Counted from the first letter of the stretch, positions 12,525-25,014 are shown. The stretch: DNA of 64,000 nt from Panopea generosa (GCA_029582155.1 CM055895.1:43770578-43834577), one strand, 5' to 3'. Notes: generated from the sequence alone by a model not told the origin. Translations and numbers: made by a program.

Positions 12525-12766
12525 TTAGAAGAAACCCAACAAACTGGACCGTTATTTATAATGATTGCTCACGTATGCATGTTGTGTCGAACTCTTTACT
12601 CCAAGTCATGTCTGATTGGCACTCAGATTCATCACCGCCAACTGTTCCAGTCGCACATACGAATCTTAAGACTGATCCAACCGTTCTTGAGCCAGACCAG
12701 GATCCTGACGTTATATCAGGAATGGGACAAACAATCCCTGAAAATAAAACGTTTAAACATTGTTAG
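12525..12766 (+). CDS. Candidate terminal coding exon, unrecognised protein
   Basis: A frame is open from 12485 to a TAG at 12764-12766. A plausible acceptor (ccaag) ends at 12524, with a branch-point-like TTCTAAC about 27 bp upstream. Downstream codons give a non-repetitive, acidic and Pro/Ser-rich tail (MSDWHSDSSPPTVPVAHTN, then EPDQDPDVISG), and base composition is less AT-rich than the flanks. This looks more like a C-terminal exon than chance ORFs nearby. The protein family is not recognised, no upstream exon was identified, and the 26-bp array starts only ~25 bp after the stop. It could equally be a chance frame. Confidence 0.3.
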
Positions 12767-12789
12767 CATATAGCTCGAATTTACGTATA

Positions 12790-13862
12790 CCAAGATACAC
12801 TTTCGTATGTAATGATGTAACTCAACACTTTTGTCTATCCATAAAACTCAATATTTTTGTATATCAGGACAACTCGACACTTTCGTATATCATGATAACT
12901 CGACACTTTTGTATATAAGGATAACTCGACACTTTCATATACCATGATAACTCGACACTTTCGTATACCATGATAACTCGACATTTTCGTTTACCACAAT
13001 AACTCGAAACTTTCGTATATCAGGAAAACTCGACACTTTCGTAAATCATGATAGCTCGACAATTTTGTGTACAATGATAACTCCACATTTTCGTATATCA
13101 GGATGATTCGAAACGTTCGTATACCATGATAACTCGACGATTTCGTTTACTTCGATAACTCGACAACTTCGTATATCAGAATAATTCCAAACTTTTGTAT
13201 ACGATGCTAAATCGACACATTTGTATACCATGATAACTCGACATTTTCGTTTTCTATGATAACTCGACATTTTCGTATATCAGGACAATTCAACATTTTC
13301 GTATATTATGCCAAGTCGATACTTTCGTATATACCATGATAAATCAACATTTACGTATAACATGATAACTCGATATTTTTCGTATACCATGATAATTCGA
13401 AACTTTCGTATACCATGATAACGCGACACTTTCGTTTACTACGATAACTAGACAACTTCATATATAAAAATTATTCCTCACTTTTGTATATCATGATAAC
13501 TCGACACTTTTGATTATCATGATAACTCGACCTTTTCGTAAATCAGGATGATTCGACACTATTGTTTACCATAATAACTTAAAACTTGCATTTTTCATGA
13601 TAACTCGACAATTTCGTATATCAGGATAATTCAACATTTCCGTGTATAATGACAACTCGATAATTTCGTATACCATGATAGCTCGACACTTTCGTTTACC
13701 ATTATAAGTCGACACTTTCGTATACCATGATAACTCGGCACTTTCGTAAGTCAGGATAACTTGACACTTTCGTATAATATAATAACTTGCAACTTTGGTA
13801 TATCAAGATAACTCGACACTTTCGTATACCATGATAACTGGACATTTTTGTTTACATGTATC
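12790..13862. repeat. 26-bp minisatellite array, about 40 copies
   Basis: The unit is approximately GATAACTCGACACTTTCGTA plus TACCAT (26 bp), with many point variants such as 'tatatcagg' replacing 'tataccatg'. Since 26 is not a multiple of three, no long frame is kept. Divergence between copies is substantial. Confidence 0.95.
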
Positions 13863-13869
13863 AAGATAA

Positions 13870-14540
13870 TATATTGCATTGCTTTACGATCTTCAATCTA
13901 CAACAACAACCAAACAAATATATTTTATCATTATTTACAAACTTTCGGATTTTCAGTTATAAGAACTGTGATCAAATATCTTCTATAATTATATAAATGT
14001 TCAACTAAGTGTTTTTATTTTCTGTCAGACTGTTCTATGTATAATTTTGATGTAAATAATGTTTATATGTTTCAGGGCCTCATGTAACATTGTATTGTTT
14101 AAATGAGTTCTCTCGATTTACCATTTTAGCATTTTATCAGAATTGGGTTTCACCAAGGACTTAAATAGAATCATTGCTTTTAATGTGACCCATTTATATA
14201 ACTAACTGTTCATTGGCAGATCTTATAAATTTCAAGAGTCCTTAGTGTTGTGCACAAGAAAATCATTGTTTTGTTCAAAATACCTATAAATTGGTTCATT
14301 TCTTTGTTCAGTACATTTATAGGGATAGCCTTGATAAAGAACGTAACGTATATGGTATCTGTAACGTATTTAGTCATCGAGATGTAAACTAAACATGAAA
14401 CATGTTTATAAATCAAGGTAACAAACTAATCGTGTCCGAAAATTTATTAAGTAAACAGCATCGATTTCAAAGCGGATAACCGAGAGCATGTCATGGGCAT
14501 GCGAGACATCAATAACGTCCGTTTGCAGCAAAAGTTGTTT
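13870..14540. other. Spacer between two arrays
   Basis: AT-rich DNA without recognised features; a 68-codon minus-strand frame at 14210-14416 shows no family resemblance. Confidence 0.5.
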
Positions 14541-14545
14541 GTTAA

Positions 14546-17500
14546 ATGATCTAGCTGTAGTTACAGTCACTGTGTGTGTAATATACTCTAGCTGTTGTTA
14601 CAGCCAATGTGTGTGTAATATAATACATCTGATGTTATAGCCCCTGTGTGTGTTATATTCTCCAGCTGTTGTTATATCTCCTGAGTGGGTAAGATACTCC
14701 AGCTGTTGTTATAGCCTGTGCGTATGATATATACTACAGCTGTTGTTATAGCGCCTGTCTGTGTAAAATACTCTAGCTGTTGTAAAAGCCTTTGAGTTTC
14801 AGCCCCTGTGTCTGTTATATACTCTAGCTATTGTTATAGTGCCTGTGTGTGTAATATACTCCAACTGATGTTATAGCCCCTGTGTGTGTTATATACTCCA
14901 GCTGTTGTTATATCTCCTGAGTGGGTAATATACTCCAGCTATTGTTACAGTCCAAGTGTGTGTAATATACTCCAGCTGTAGTTATAGCGCCTGTGCGTGT
15001 AATATACTCCGGCTGTCGTAACAGCCCAAGTGTGTGTAATATACTCCAGCTATAGTTATAGCGCCTGTGCGTGAAATATACTCCGGCTGTTGTTATAGCG
15101 CCTGTGCGTGTAATATACTCCGGCTGATGTAACAGCCCCAGTGTGTGTAATACACTCCAGTTGTAGTTATAGTGCCTGTGCGTGAAATATACTCCGGCTG
15201 TTGTTATAGCGCCTGTGCGTGTAATAAACTCCGGCTGTTGTTATAGCTCCACTGTGTGTAATATACTCCGGCTGTTGTTACAGCTCCAGCTCTAGTTATA
15301 GCGCCTGTACGTGAAATAAACTCCGGCTGTTGTTATAGCGCCTGTGTGTGTAATATACTCCGGCTGTTGTAATAGCCCCTATGTATGTAATTTACTCCAG
15401 CTGTTGTTTAGCCCCTGTGTGTGTAATATACTCCGGCTGTTGTTATAGCCCCTATGTATGTAATTTACTCCAGCTGTTGTTTAGCCCCTGTGTGTGTAAT
15501 ATACTCCGGCTGTTGTTATAGCGCCCGTGTGTGTAATATACTCCGGCTGTTGTGACAGCCCCAGTGTGTGTAATATACTCCAGCTGTAGTTATAGCGCCT
15601 GTGCGTGTAATATACTCCGACTGTTGTTATAGCCTTGTGTGTGTGTGTAATATATTCCAGCTGTTGTTATAGTCTCGTGTGTGTGTAATATACTCCTGCT
15701 GAAAAAATAGCGCCTGCAGGTGTTATATACTATAGCTGTTGTTATAGCGCCTGTGCGTGTAATATATTCAAGCTGTTGTTATAGCCCCTGTGTGTGTAAT
15801 ATACTCCAGCTGTTGTTATAGCGCCTGTGTGTGTAATACACTCTTACTGATAATATAGCGCCTGTGTGTATAAAATACTCCAGCTGTTTTATAGCCCCTG
15901 TGTGTGTAATATTCTGTAGATATTGTTATAGCCTCGTGTGTGTGTGTGTAATATACTCAAGTTGTTGTTTTAGCGCCTGTTTGTGTAATTTGTTCTATGT
16001 GTTGTTATAGCGCCTGTGCGTGTAATATACCCCAGCTGTTGTTATAGTGCCTGTGTGTAATATATTCTAGCTGTTGTTATATCCCCAGTGTGTGTAATAT
16101 ACTCTAGCTGTTGTTATAGCCCCTGTGTGTGTAATATACTCCAGCTGTTGTTATAGCGCCTGTGTGTGTAATACACTCTAGCCAGCTGTAGTTATAGCCT
16201 CGTGTGTGTGTAATATACTCCAGCTGAAATAATAGCGCCTGCCGGTGTAATATAGCCCAGCTGTTGTTATAGTGCCTGTGTGTGTAATATATTCTAGCTG
16301 TTGCTATATCCCCTGTGTGTGTAATATACTCCAGCTGTTGTTATAGCCCCTGTGTGTGAAATATACTCCAGCTGTAGTTATAGCGCCTGTGTTTGTAATA
16401 CACTCTAACTGATAATATAGCGCCTGTGTGTATAAAATACTCCAGTTTTTGTTATAGCCCCTTTGTGTGTAATATTCTCTAGATATTGTTATAGCCTCGT
16501 GGGTGTGTGTAATACACTCAAGTTATTGTTTTAGCGCCTGTTTGTGTTATTTGTTCTATGTGTTGTTATAGCATCTGTGTGTGTAATATACTCTAGCCAG
16601 CTGTAGTTATAGCCTCGTGTGTGTGTTATATACTCCAGCTGAAGTAATAGCGCCTGCAGGTGTTATATACTATAGCTGTTGTTATAGCGCCTGTGCGTGT
16701 ACTATACCCCAGCTGTTGTTATAGTGCCTGTGTGTAATATACCCCCAGCTGTTGTTATAGCCCCTGTGTGTGTAATATACTCCAGCTGTTGTTATAGCCC
16801 CTGTGTGTGAAATATACTCCAGCTGTTGTTATAGCGCCTGTGTGTGTTATACACTCTTACTGATAATATAGCGCCTGTGTGTATAAAATACTCCAGCTGT
16901 TTTATAGCCCCTGTGTGTGTACTATTCTGTAGATATTGTTATAGCCTCTTGTGTGTGTGTGATATACTCAAGTTGTTGTTTTAACGCCTGTTTGTGTTAT
17001 TTGTTCCATGTGTTGTTATAGCGCCTATGTGTGTAATATACTCTAGCCAGCTGTTGTTATAGCGCCTTTGTGTGTAAAATACTCCAGCTGTTGTTATAGT
17101 GCCTGTGTGTGGAACATGTTCTAACTGTTGTTATAGACACTGTGTGCGTAAGATATTCCAGCTGTTGGTATAATCCCTGTGTGTGTAATATACTCTAGCT
17201 GTTGTTATAACCCCTCTGTGTGTCATATACTCCAGCTGATGTTTTAGCGCCTGTAATGTAATATACTCTAGCTGTTGTTGTAGCCCCATATGTATGTATT
17301 ATTATATAGATGTTTTTATAGCTTCGTGTGTGTAATAAACTGTAATGTACTCCGGCTGTTGTAATAGCCCCTATGAATGTAATATACACCAGCAAGCTAT
17401 TGTTATAGCCTATGTGTGTAATATATTCCAGCTGTTGTTATAGCCCTCGTGTGTGTAATATACTCCAGCTGTTTTTATAGCCCATGTGTGTGTAATATAC

Positions 17501-17664
17501 TCCAGCTGTTTTTATAGCCCATGTGTGTGTAATATATTCCTGCTGTTGTTATAGCCCTTGTGTGTGTAATATACTCCAGCTGTTTTTATAGCCCATGTGT
17601 GTGTAATATACTCCTGCTGTTGTTATAGCCCCTGTGTGTGTAATATACTCCAGCTGTTGTTGCT
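14546..17664 (+). repeat. 37-bp satellite array, forward arm (about 84 copies)
   Basis: The unit is AGCTGTTGTTATAGCCCCTG followed by TGTGTGTAATATACTCC, 37 bp. Variants alternate GCGCC with GCCCC. A higher-order block (phrases 'gataatatagcgcctgtgtg', 'ttttatagcccctg', 'agatattgttatagcct', 'tttgttctatgtgttgtt') recurs near 15840-16010, 16415-16580 and 16860-17015, i.e. every ~12-15 monomers. The same 37-bp family, reverse complemented, makes the array at 25015-28760. Confidence 0.95.
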
Positions 17665-18150
17665 TAAAATATCATTAAAACAACACAAAAAAGATACTCA
17701 ATTCATTATGGCATTTAAAGTTTTATGCCTTCAGTAACTGCTAGTTCTCAAATTTTGGTTTTCAGTGTTTGTGCAACTTTTCGCAGTTCAGTGTTTCCGA
17801 CAGCCCAGACTACAATAGACTGTTTCAGTCACTGTTTATATTATGGTAAACTTATTTATATTTGATAGAGCTCTACCATTTTATGCATAATGGTGCCCTT
17901 TAAATAGTGCAACTTTGAGAGCTTTTTGTATCGTCGCAAGCGAGGTGTTCGCCCGAGCCATATACCCCTGACTTTTTTCTCCGTATTTCTCTTATGTCAG
18001 TTTGAAGCAAGTGTCTAATTCCTGATGAATCATGCTGTAATTTTACGCCAAGTGTCTGGCACTTAATTAATACCGACTCTGCATAGCCATGATTTAAGCG
18101 TAGAATTTGGCTATACGCTACGCTTACGCTATGTGTAAAAATGAAAAAAA
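17665..18150. other. Spacer between satellite and broken GT61 copy
   Basis: No recognised feature. It may include the decayed 5' end of the pseudogene, but no alignment to the intact gene's first ~95 codons was convincing. Confidence 0.4.
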
Positions 18151-18544
18151 AATGAAACAGCCGTTAAAATATGTATATTTCACAGACTCTTGCACTGGCA
18201 AACGAGTCCGTCTCATCTTGGATTCAACCATCAAAGCAACGTCACTTTTTTGACAAGTTGATAATATTTAACAATCTTTTCGCCATTGTTAAGAATGTCA
18301 CAATGTATCCTCATAAACGTGGCAACATTGGATAGTCGGCCAAAGGCGATGAACAAATAAAATCAGTGGTTAATCAGAACCCCAAAAAAGAAGAGTATAA
18401 ATTTCAAAATGGATTCTTTGAAATAAACTGTTTGGTAAACAGCAAAACTCAAGAAAACAAAAACGCCTTTAAGTGGATAAAAACAATGAAGTTCACCACA
18501 AATGGAATGTACATAAAATATGTACAAACTTAATACTTCTAGCT

Positions 18545-19316
18545 TGATGCTTGAGTATATTCTACTGTCGCCCAGTCTTTTTTTTGAAGTTTTTGTCGTG
18601 AAATCTTTATCGTTTCGGGTAATTTAACGCGAAAATGTTTGTGATGGTGGCACCACCAAAGTGAGAATAAAATTCAAGAAATGCTGAATAGCTTTTTTAC
18701 TTTTTACAAGTAGATCATCATCTGCAGAAAGTCAAACGCAGAAGAAAAGGTATGTATATTTGCATGTCATGACATGTGTTAATGGTTTTAAATTGACCAG
18801 TCTGCTAAAACATGTATACAATTAAAATATCTACACTGCCTAGGCCAAACTTTCAAAAGCACCAAGACAGAAAGAACCAAACTGGTGGACAAACTGAGGC
18901 AAACAAATAATCAATACAACACTGAAATCTATGTTTCATCTATTTTCATTCAATGTTATATTAAAAAAAAGATTTAGCTAGAAAAACAATATGCCATCGG
19001 CCTGCTCCTAACAAGAGAGTGATAGGCTATGATTTTGCGAATAAATGCTCAGTGTGAGAGTGGTGCTGTAGTGTAAAAGGTAAGGCGTGCGCCTGTCAAT
19101 CGAGAGGTCTAACGTTCGAACCTGCATAGCGAAATATTTTTTTTGTAAATAAAAACGTTTGTAAAAAATTCAAGATATTTGTGTTATTATTTTTATCTTT
19201 ATTCAAAAGAATATAAGTTATAATATTCACTTAAATATATTTTGTTCTTTTTTCAGTCTTATTTGTAAAGGCAGCTGGCGCCCCCTCTAAACTGAAATCC
19301 TGGATCCGCCCCTGTT
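18545..19316. mobile_element. Inserted transposon remnant with hAT-like right end
   Basis: This DNA interrupts the GT61 copy. Its right edge, ending CCTGGATCCGCCCCTG at 19316, is the inverse of CAGGGGCGGATCCAGG, a terminal sequence typical of some hAT elements, and the GT61 similarity resumes at the next base. No matching left end is visible near 18545, so the left side is truncated or the insertion was compound. A tRNA-like sequence lies inside (19070-19140). Confidence 0.6.
19070..19140 (+). repeat. tRNA-Asp-like SINE head or tRNA pseudogene
   Basis: An A-box-like TAGTGTAAAAGGTAAGGCG, an Asp-type anticodon loop CCTGTCAAT and a B box CGTTCGAACC occur at proper spacing. The acceptor ends do not pair, and an A/T-rich run follows, so it is not a working tRNA. 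Confidence 0.6.
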
Positions 19317-20417
19317 AATTCTTCATTTTAAAATACAACCCAGTGAGATAAGCGTGCTTATCTTGGATGATCATCCCTTTTCAAATTTAGACAAAACCTG
19401 GGAGCTTCTCTATGGTCTACCCTGTACGTGTCGGGCATATAAATAAACCTACTGTTTACAAAAAAAAAATAGTTTTATACATACCCGAATCTGAGGGTCA
19501 CATGAGTAATTATAAACTTAAAGAGAATGCGTTTATCGAAGATGTTCGATCCTTTGTTTTTACAACATCATCAGCTGAGCATTGGGTCAAATATAGAATG
19601 AAACAGGCTAAAGATAACGCTCATCATAAGAAGACACCTAGTATATCATCCAAGGAACATTCAAGGAAATGTTGGACGAAAGATATTTAATGAAGCGGAT
19701 CTGATTGGTAGTCTTTTCCCGGCGCATGCGTACAAGGAGTACTCATGGAATCGTTGCAAATGTCGATACAACTTGATATCATCAGCCAGACTGATGTCCT
19801 CATTGGAATGCAAGGAGCCGGCATGACCTATACTACGTTTTTGCCAAAGCACGCCGCCGTATTGGAACTCTTCAGCAAAGGATTTAAAACAGGTCGACAT
19901 TGGTTTCAATGTTATTAGTCGAAAGCAAGATGGCGAGGCTTGAAATATGATAGTTGGGAGAACTTAACAGTTCCATAGAAATGCCTCATGATTTTACAAT
20001 ATTGCCTGTCGATGTTATAGTTCAGAAAGCGAAACATCTCGTTTTTCTAATATGATAGTTTTAAAGATACAAGATAAAATACCTTCTTGACAAAATACAA
20101 TCAACTGAAAGTATATTCAAGATGTAGATGTGTGTATATGTGCTTCTTAAACTGCAAACGTCTACAAACATGTAAACGTTACTTGCAAAAATAATTTTCA
20201 TGCGAAATCGTGTTACTTAATAGTATGCGTATCTCCAGCTTATTTTGTTTACATCTAACAAACAAAGGATTTCGATTTATTTACCACTCTGTCAATATCA
20301 GTGTAAAGTGACCTCTAATAAGTTATTAAATAAGCCTATTCATATTTTGTATTGTTTATTTCAACACACCTTACCATTGTACAAATATCTGATAAAAGCA
20401 TTTATTAACTGGATCGT

Positions 20418-20672
20418 TCGTTCGTTCCGGTTCGATCATTCATTCATTTGTTAATTTATTTATTCTTCCTTTCGTTCGTTCAATCGTTCATTCATTCATG
20501 CATTCGTTCGTTTTTCGATCTTTCATTCGTTCTTTCATTTATTCATTGTCCGTCCGTCCGTCAACCAATTCATTCATTCATTCATTCATTCATTCATTCA
20601 TTCATTCATTCATTCATTCATTCATTCATTCATTCATTCATTCATTCATTCATTTAATCATTCATGCATTCA
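20418..20672. repeat. (CATT)n microsatellite with degenerate flank
   Basis: Nearly pure CATT tetranucleotides from about 20568 to 20655, preceded by mixed TTCG/TTCA repeats. The His/Ser/Phe/Ile frame on it is repeat-derived. Confidence 0.95.
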
Positions 20673-21029
20673 AGTAAAAGTAGACTTCCGAACTCATGTA
20701 TTCTTACACCAATTTCCAAGCACCTTTTTTTTTTAAATTCACAATTCCAACATGACAATACTTTCAAAATGTTCAATATACATCAATAATGCCATTCAAA
20801 TAAAAAGATCATAAGGATTACCTACACATAAATAAGAAGGAAAAGGATTATTTATAACCGCCATTATGCGACTATGTCTGTAAATTAATGTCTGTAAACT
20901 ATTTCATAAATAAAATATCTTGTATGTAATATAAAGTATTTGATATAAATATTATATTCATAAACACATTTCTAGCCAATAGTTAGCGTCATTGTTATGT
21001 CATCGAGGGCTTACAGACGATCTGTTTAT

Positions 21030-21190
21030 ATAACCACTGTTTCCTGGGATCCTGAAATGTTAACCTGTACTCGTGCAAACACAATCTCCGTAAGTAACTG
21101 ATAACTTTCCCACTTGAATCCGCGGTGAGAGACTGGATTGATAGTCAGACGCGTTACCGTCTGAGCTATTCGGACCCGGCGAAAAGGGAT
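21030..21190 (-). mobile_element. SINE family A, copy 1
   Basis: Read on the minus strand: an A-box-like ATAGCTCAGACGGTAACGCG, 'ctgactatcaatcca', then a unique body ending in 'ccaggaaacagtggtt'. The B-box segment is deleted in this copy. Family consensus judged from six copies here: tRNA-like head, 'gtgggaaagttaccagttac', 'ttgcagagattgtg', 'ggttaaccttccaggatccc' and a tail with 'aaaattacgctaaat' and TGAATCAA-type repeats. Confidence 0.8.
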
Positions 21191-21221
21191 GAAATATATT
21201 ATTTCGCATATTTGAGTCTGG

Positions 21222-22330
21222 GATGACGTTTCCTTACACGCATTACACAATTGTTATGTCTCTCATCTCACAACTATTTTATCCTTACACACATCACACA
21301 ATTCAAATGTCTCTCATCTCACAACTATTGTATTCTAAAACATACCCTCACAACTATCACACCCTCACAACTATTGCATGTCTCTCATCTCACAACTATT
21401 GTTTCCTTACACACATCACTCAATTCTCATGTCTCTCATCTAACAACTATTGTTTCCTTACACACATCACACAACTTGCATGTCTCTCATCTCACAACTA
21501 TTGTTTCCTTGCACACATCACCCAATTCTCATGTCTCTCATCTCATAACCATTGTTTCCTTACACACATCACTCATTTTTCATGTCTCTCATCTAACAAC
21601 TATTGTTCCCTTACACACATCACACAATTCTCATGTCTCCCATCTCACAACTATTGTTTCCTTACACACATCACACAATTTTCATGTCTCTCATATTACA
21701 ACTATTGGTTCCTTACACACATCACACAATTCTTATGTATCTCAGCTCACAACTATTGTTTCTTTACACACATCACACAATTCTCATGTCTCTCATCAAA
21801 CAACTATTGTTTCCTTGCACACATCACACAATTCTCATGTATCTCATCTCACAACTATTGTTTCCTTACACACATCACACAATTCTCATGTCTCTCATTT
21901 CACAACTATTGTTTCCTTACACACATCACACAATTCTCATGTCTCTCATCAAACAACTATTGTTTCCTTACACACATCACACAATTCTCATGTCTCTCAT
22001 CTCACAGCTATTGTTTTCTAACACACATCACACAATTCTCATGTCTCTCATCTCACAACTATTGTTTCCTTACACACATCACACAATTCTCATGTCTCTC
22101 ATCTCACAGCTATTGTTTCCTGTCACACATCACACAATTCTCATATCTCCAATCTCACAACTTTCATCTCGTAAAAGGCATCTAACAATTCTCTTCTCCC
22201 ATCTCACAATTATTGCATCCTAACACGCATCTCACAATTTTCACATTTTTCATCTCACAGCTATCATCTTGTAACGCGCATGTCACAATTCTCATCTCCC
22301 ATCACACAACTGTTGCCAAACTGTATCCTA
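21222..22330 (+). repeat. 51-bp minisatellite array, about 20 copies
   Basis: The unit is CACAACTATTGTTTCCTTAC plus ACACATCACACAATTCTCAT plus GTCTCTCATCT, 51 bp. Because 51 is divisible by three and the unit has no stop in the three + frames, frames of 320, 256 and 206 codons all stay open. The longest reads a 17-residue repeat SHNYCFLTHITQFSCLS. There is no independent sign of a gene. Confidence 0.95.
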
Positions 22331-22334
22331 ACAC

Positions 22335-22910
22335 GCATCAGTAAATTGTAACATCAACATTTAGTAAAATTTATTATAAATTGCCATATGTGACATGTCT
22401 CTTAATTTACTTGATAAAAATATTTGGTCCGTGTTAATATCAGTTCTGATTATGCAGATAAAGATAACTGCAATCTTTGCAAATCATGAAAACGCCCATG
22501 ATTATATATATAAACGCTTGATATATCGCGCATAAACATAATATAAGCGTTTCACTATTTATGTCTCAGGTAATCTTTTTGTAATAATGTATTTAATAAT
22601 AAGATGTTTGTTAAACTAAACTTAATAAAATAATATTTAGATTGAAACAGTTTAATTAAAGAAATAATGTTTATTTCATATTTGATTTTATCTAAATGTT
22701 AATCTATATTTCTTTTATATATATATTCATGATCAATAAAGTAGACGGCATGAACATCATATAAGCGTTTGACTGTTTATTTCTCAGGGCCTCACAAAGT
22801 GAATATAATGTTGAGACGGAAAACCAAGGAAGCTGGTCGGTGTGCTTCACAGTAACCGCACCGATATATTAATCAAGAACTTTAACAATAAATAAGAAGA
22901 ACAACATATA
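22335..22910. other. Spacer between arrays
   Basis: AT-rich and without recognised feature. The phrase 'acatcatataagcgtttgac' near 22755 echoes 'acataatataagcgtttcac' near 22537, a short local duplication. Confidence 0.5.
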
Positions 22911-22914
22911 CTTT

Positions 22915-24010
22915 ATTGCAACAAAGTTCTCATATCTCCAATCTCGCTATCATCTCGTTATACGCATTTTACAATTGTCTTCTTACATCTTACATTTTTA
23001 TTGTATCCTTACACGCATTTTACACATATCTTTTCTCATATCATCGCTGTCATCTCATAACACATACTTACAATTCTGTTCTCACACTCTCATCTCATCG
23101 CTGTCATATCTTAACACGCATTTTACAATTCTCTTCTCACACTCTCATATCACAGCTGTCATCTCATAACACGCATCTCACAATTATCATATTCTTTCTC
23201 ACAAATATTGTATCCGTACACGCATCTCACAATAATTTTCATAACTCTCATCTCACAGCTATTATTTCGTAACATAATTCTCTTTTCTCAACTTACAACT
23301 CTTGTATCCTAACATGCACCTCGCAATTATTTTATCTCATCTCGCAGGTATCGTTTCATAACACACATCTTACAATTCTCACCTCACACTTTAATATCGT
23401 CTCATAAAACGCATCTCATCTCGTAAGTCGTTTCAGTCATATCTCTTCTCACAACTTTCACCTTAAATTCGTAACTGTCCTATCGTGACTTGCATCTCTA
23501 ACCTTCCATCTCATAACCATCATTTCGTAACTCACAGCTCTCACCTCTCATCTCAAAATCCTCGTAACGTCCATCCCTTATCTTTTAAATCGTATAAATC
23601 ATCTCATAACTCGCATCTCTCGTCTGAGAACTCATATCTTTGTAACTTGCACCTCCCACCTTTCATCTCATAACTCGCACGTCTCATCTCTTAATTCTAA
23701 GCTTTCATCTTTTAACTCGTATCTCTCGTCTCGTTACTCGCATCTCTCATCTCGTAACTTGCACCTTTCATCTCGTAGCTCGTACCTCTCATCTCGAATT
23801 CGTACCTCTAATCTCGTAACTCTCATCTCTCGCCTCGTAACTAGCACCTCTCGTCTCGTAATTCGCACCTCTCATCCATCTTGTAACTTTCCTATATCGT
23901 CTAGTTACTCGCATATCTGATCTCGTTACTTGCATATCTCATCTCGTAACTAGCATATCTCAACAGCCATACTCGAATCTCTCATTTCGTATATCTCACC
24001 TCATAACCGT
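22915..24010 (+). repeat. Decayed CTCATCTCGTAACTCG-type tandem array
   Basis: Clustered variants of 'catctcgtaactcgcacctc' at ~18-25-bp spacing to about 24010. Upstream copies (22915-23290) resemble the 51-bp array ('acacgcatctcacaattctc'), so this is likely an older extension of that array. Confidence 0.8.
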
Positions 24011-24387
24011 CATCATGATATTGATGTGTAGATCGAAAAATTAGCGGCAATATAGGAAACTTCTTAAAAAAGGTACGGCGTTTAATTGTTATTCCGGACA
24101 ACGTCAAGAGAACGTTATTCCAACGTAAAAACTACGTCCCAAACAACAGGCAAACGTCGTCATGGTGTTTTAAAGTGTTCCTATTTTTGTTATCGATTCT
24201 GCGGACTAAATTTAAAAATAAACAGATAAACGAAAGCTGATACTTTATAGTACATAAGTGTACAGAATTTTGAAAATTTACGCCAGAAAAAAAACAGCCA
24301 ATAGGAACACCGCGAACAATGTTAAATCTATTTTTGAGTTTAACGATTACTTCAAGCAAGTTTGTTGTATGCAATTCATAGAAATAT

Positions 24388-24466
24388 GAACTAGTATAGA
24401 TATATAATTCCTTGGCCAGAATAAGGACTTGTATAGATATATAATTCCTTAGCCAGAACAAGGATT
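24388..24466. repeat. ~37-bp tandem duplication
   Basis: Two near-identical copies of 'tagatatataattccttggc' plus 'cagaataagga' lie head to tail. Confidence 0.9.
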
Positions 24467-24829
24467 CAATAGACAGAATTACAAATAATCATATTTTTTA
24501 TGATAAATCATGTGTACACACAACCTGGGAACCATTACTAAATCAAAAGTGTTTATTCCGTCGTCTCATAACTAATTCATAAGACAATGACGTAACTAGT
24601 CATGCATAAAGAAGAGCATTGACTAGAACTGTCACACTTCAGTTAACCTTCTGATTAATAATTGAAGTACCGATTTTGACTAAACGAAGCGCAGACTATC
24701 GTAGAAATGAGAGCTATCCGCGTCATTTACAATTAATTTGTTCAAATATGTTGAATACATTTTCTTAAACACTTTGATCAACTTTTTCGGTCCGTTTAAA
24801 TATGGTATATCCAGTTTTACTGATGGAAT

Positions 24830-24990
24830 AAGACCTCAAAATGAATCTTGGTAGAACCACCGTCCTTCCGCAAGTAACTGGCAAATTTGTCTCACATAAA
24901 GCTCGTCGATTGAGTAAGACTCGAACCTACGACCTTTAGCGGGGAGAGGTAAGCGATCTTGAGACGGCGCCTTAGACCACCACAGAAATT
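24830..24990 (-). mobile_element. SINE family C, copy 1
   Basis: On the minus strand: 'tgtggtggtctaaggcgccg' (A box), a long Leu/Ser-type variable region, B box GGTTCGAGTCTTA, then 'ttgccagttacttgcggaag', 'gacggtggttctacca' and 'tgaggtctta'. The body phrase 'ccagttacttgcgga' is shared with family A, so the two families share a body module. Confidence 0.8.
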
Positions 24991-25014
24991 TCTCAATACC
25001 GTTTAATGAATAAA

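Larger units (their letters stand above)
18155..20060 (+). pseudogene. Broken GT61 glycosyltransferase copy
   Basis: A dead paralogue of the intact gene at 34572. Part 1 (18155-18540) encodes a decayed match: YISQ/YFTD region, 'FNNLFAIVKNV' against NNRFGILNNV, and 'EYKFQNGFFEINC' against DYVFKNDFWEIKC. Part 2 (19317-20060) matches from 'QPSEISVLILDDHPFSNLD' to near the C-terminus. About 140 bp of the gene is missing between the parts and is replaced by inserted DNA (18545-19316). Several frame changes are present, and the conserved GMHGAGM reads GMQGAGM. The last ~350 bp match the intact gene at high identity, including silent sites, while part 1 is much more diverged. Like the intact gene it has no introns in the matched parts. 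The first ~95 codons were not found. Confidence 0.9.

Noticed and set aside
21223-22185. 320-codon ORF with a 17-residue repeat (and two overlapping long frames)
   Set aside because: All three + frames are open because the 51-bp unit is a multiple of three and lacks stops. There is no codon bias, start context or non-repeat domain to suggest a protein.
24132-24461. 109-codon minus-strand ORF
   Set aside because: Part of it is a 37-bp tandem duplication; no domain resemblance.
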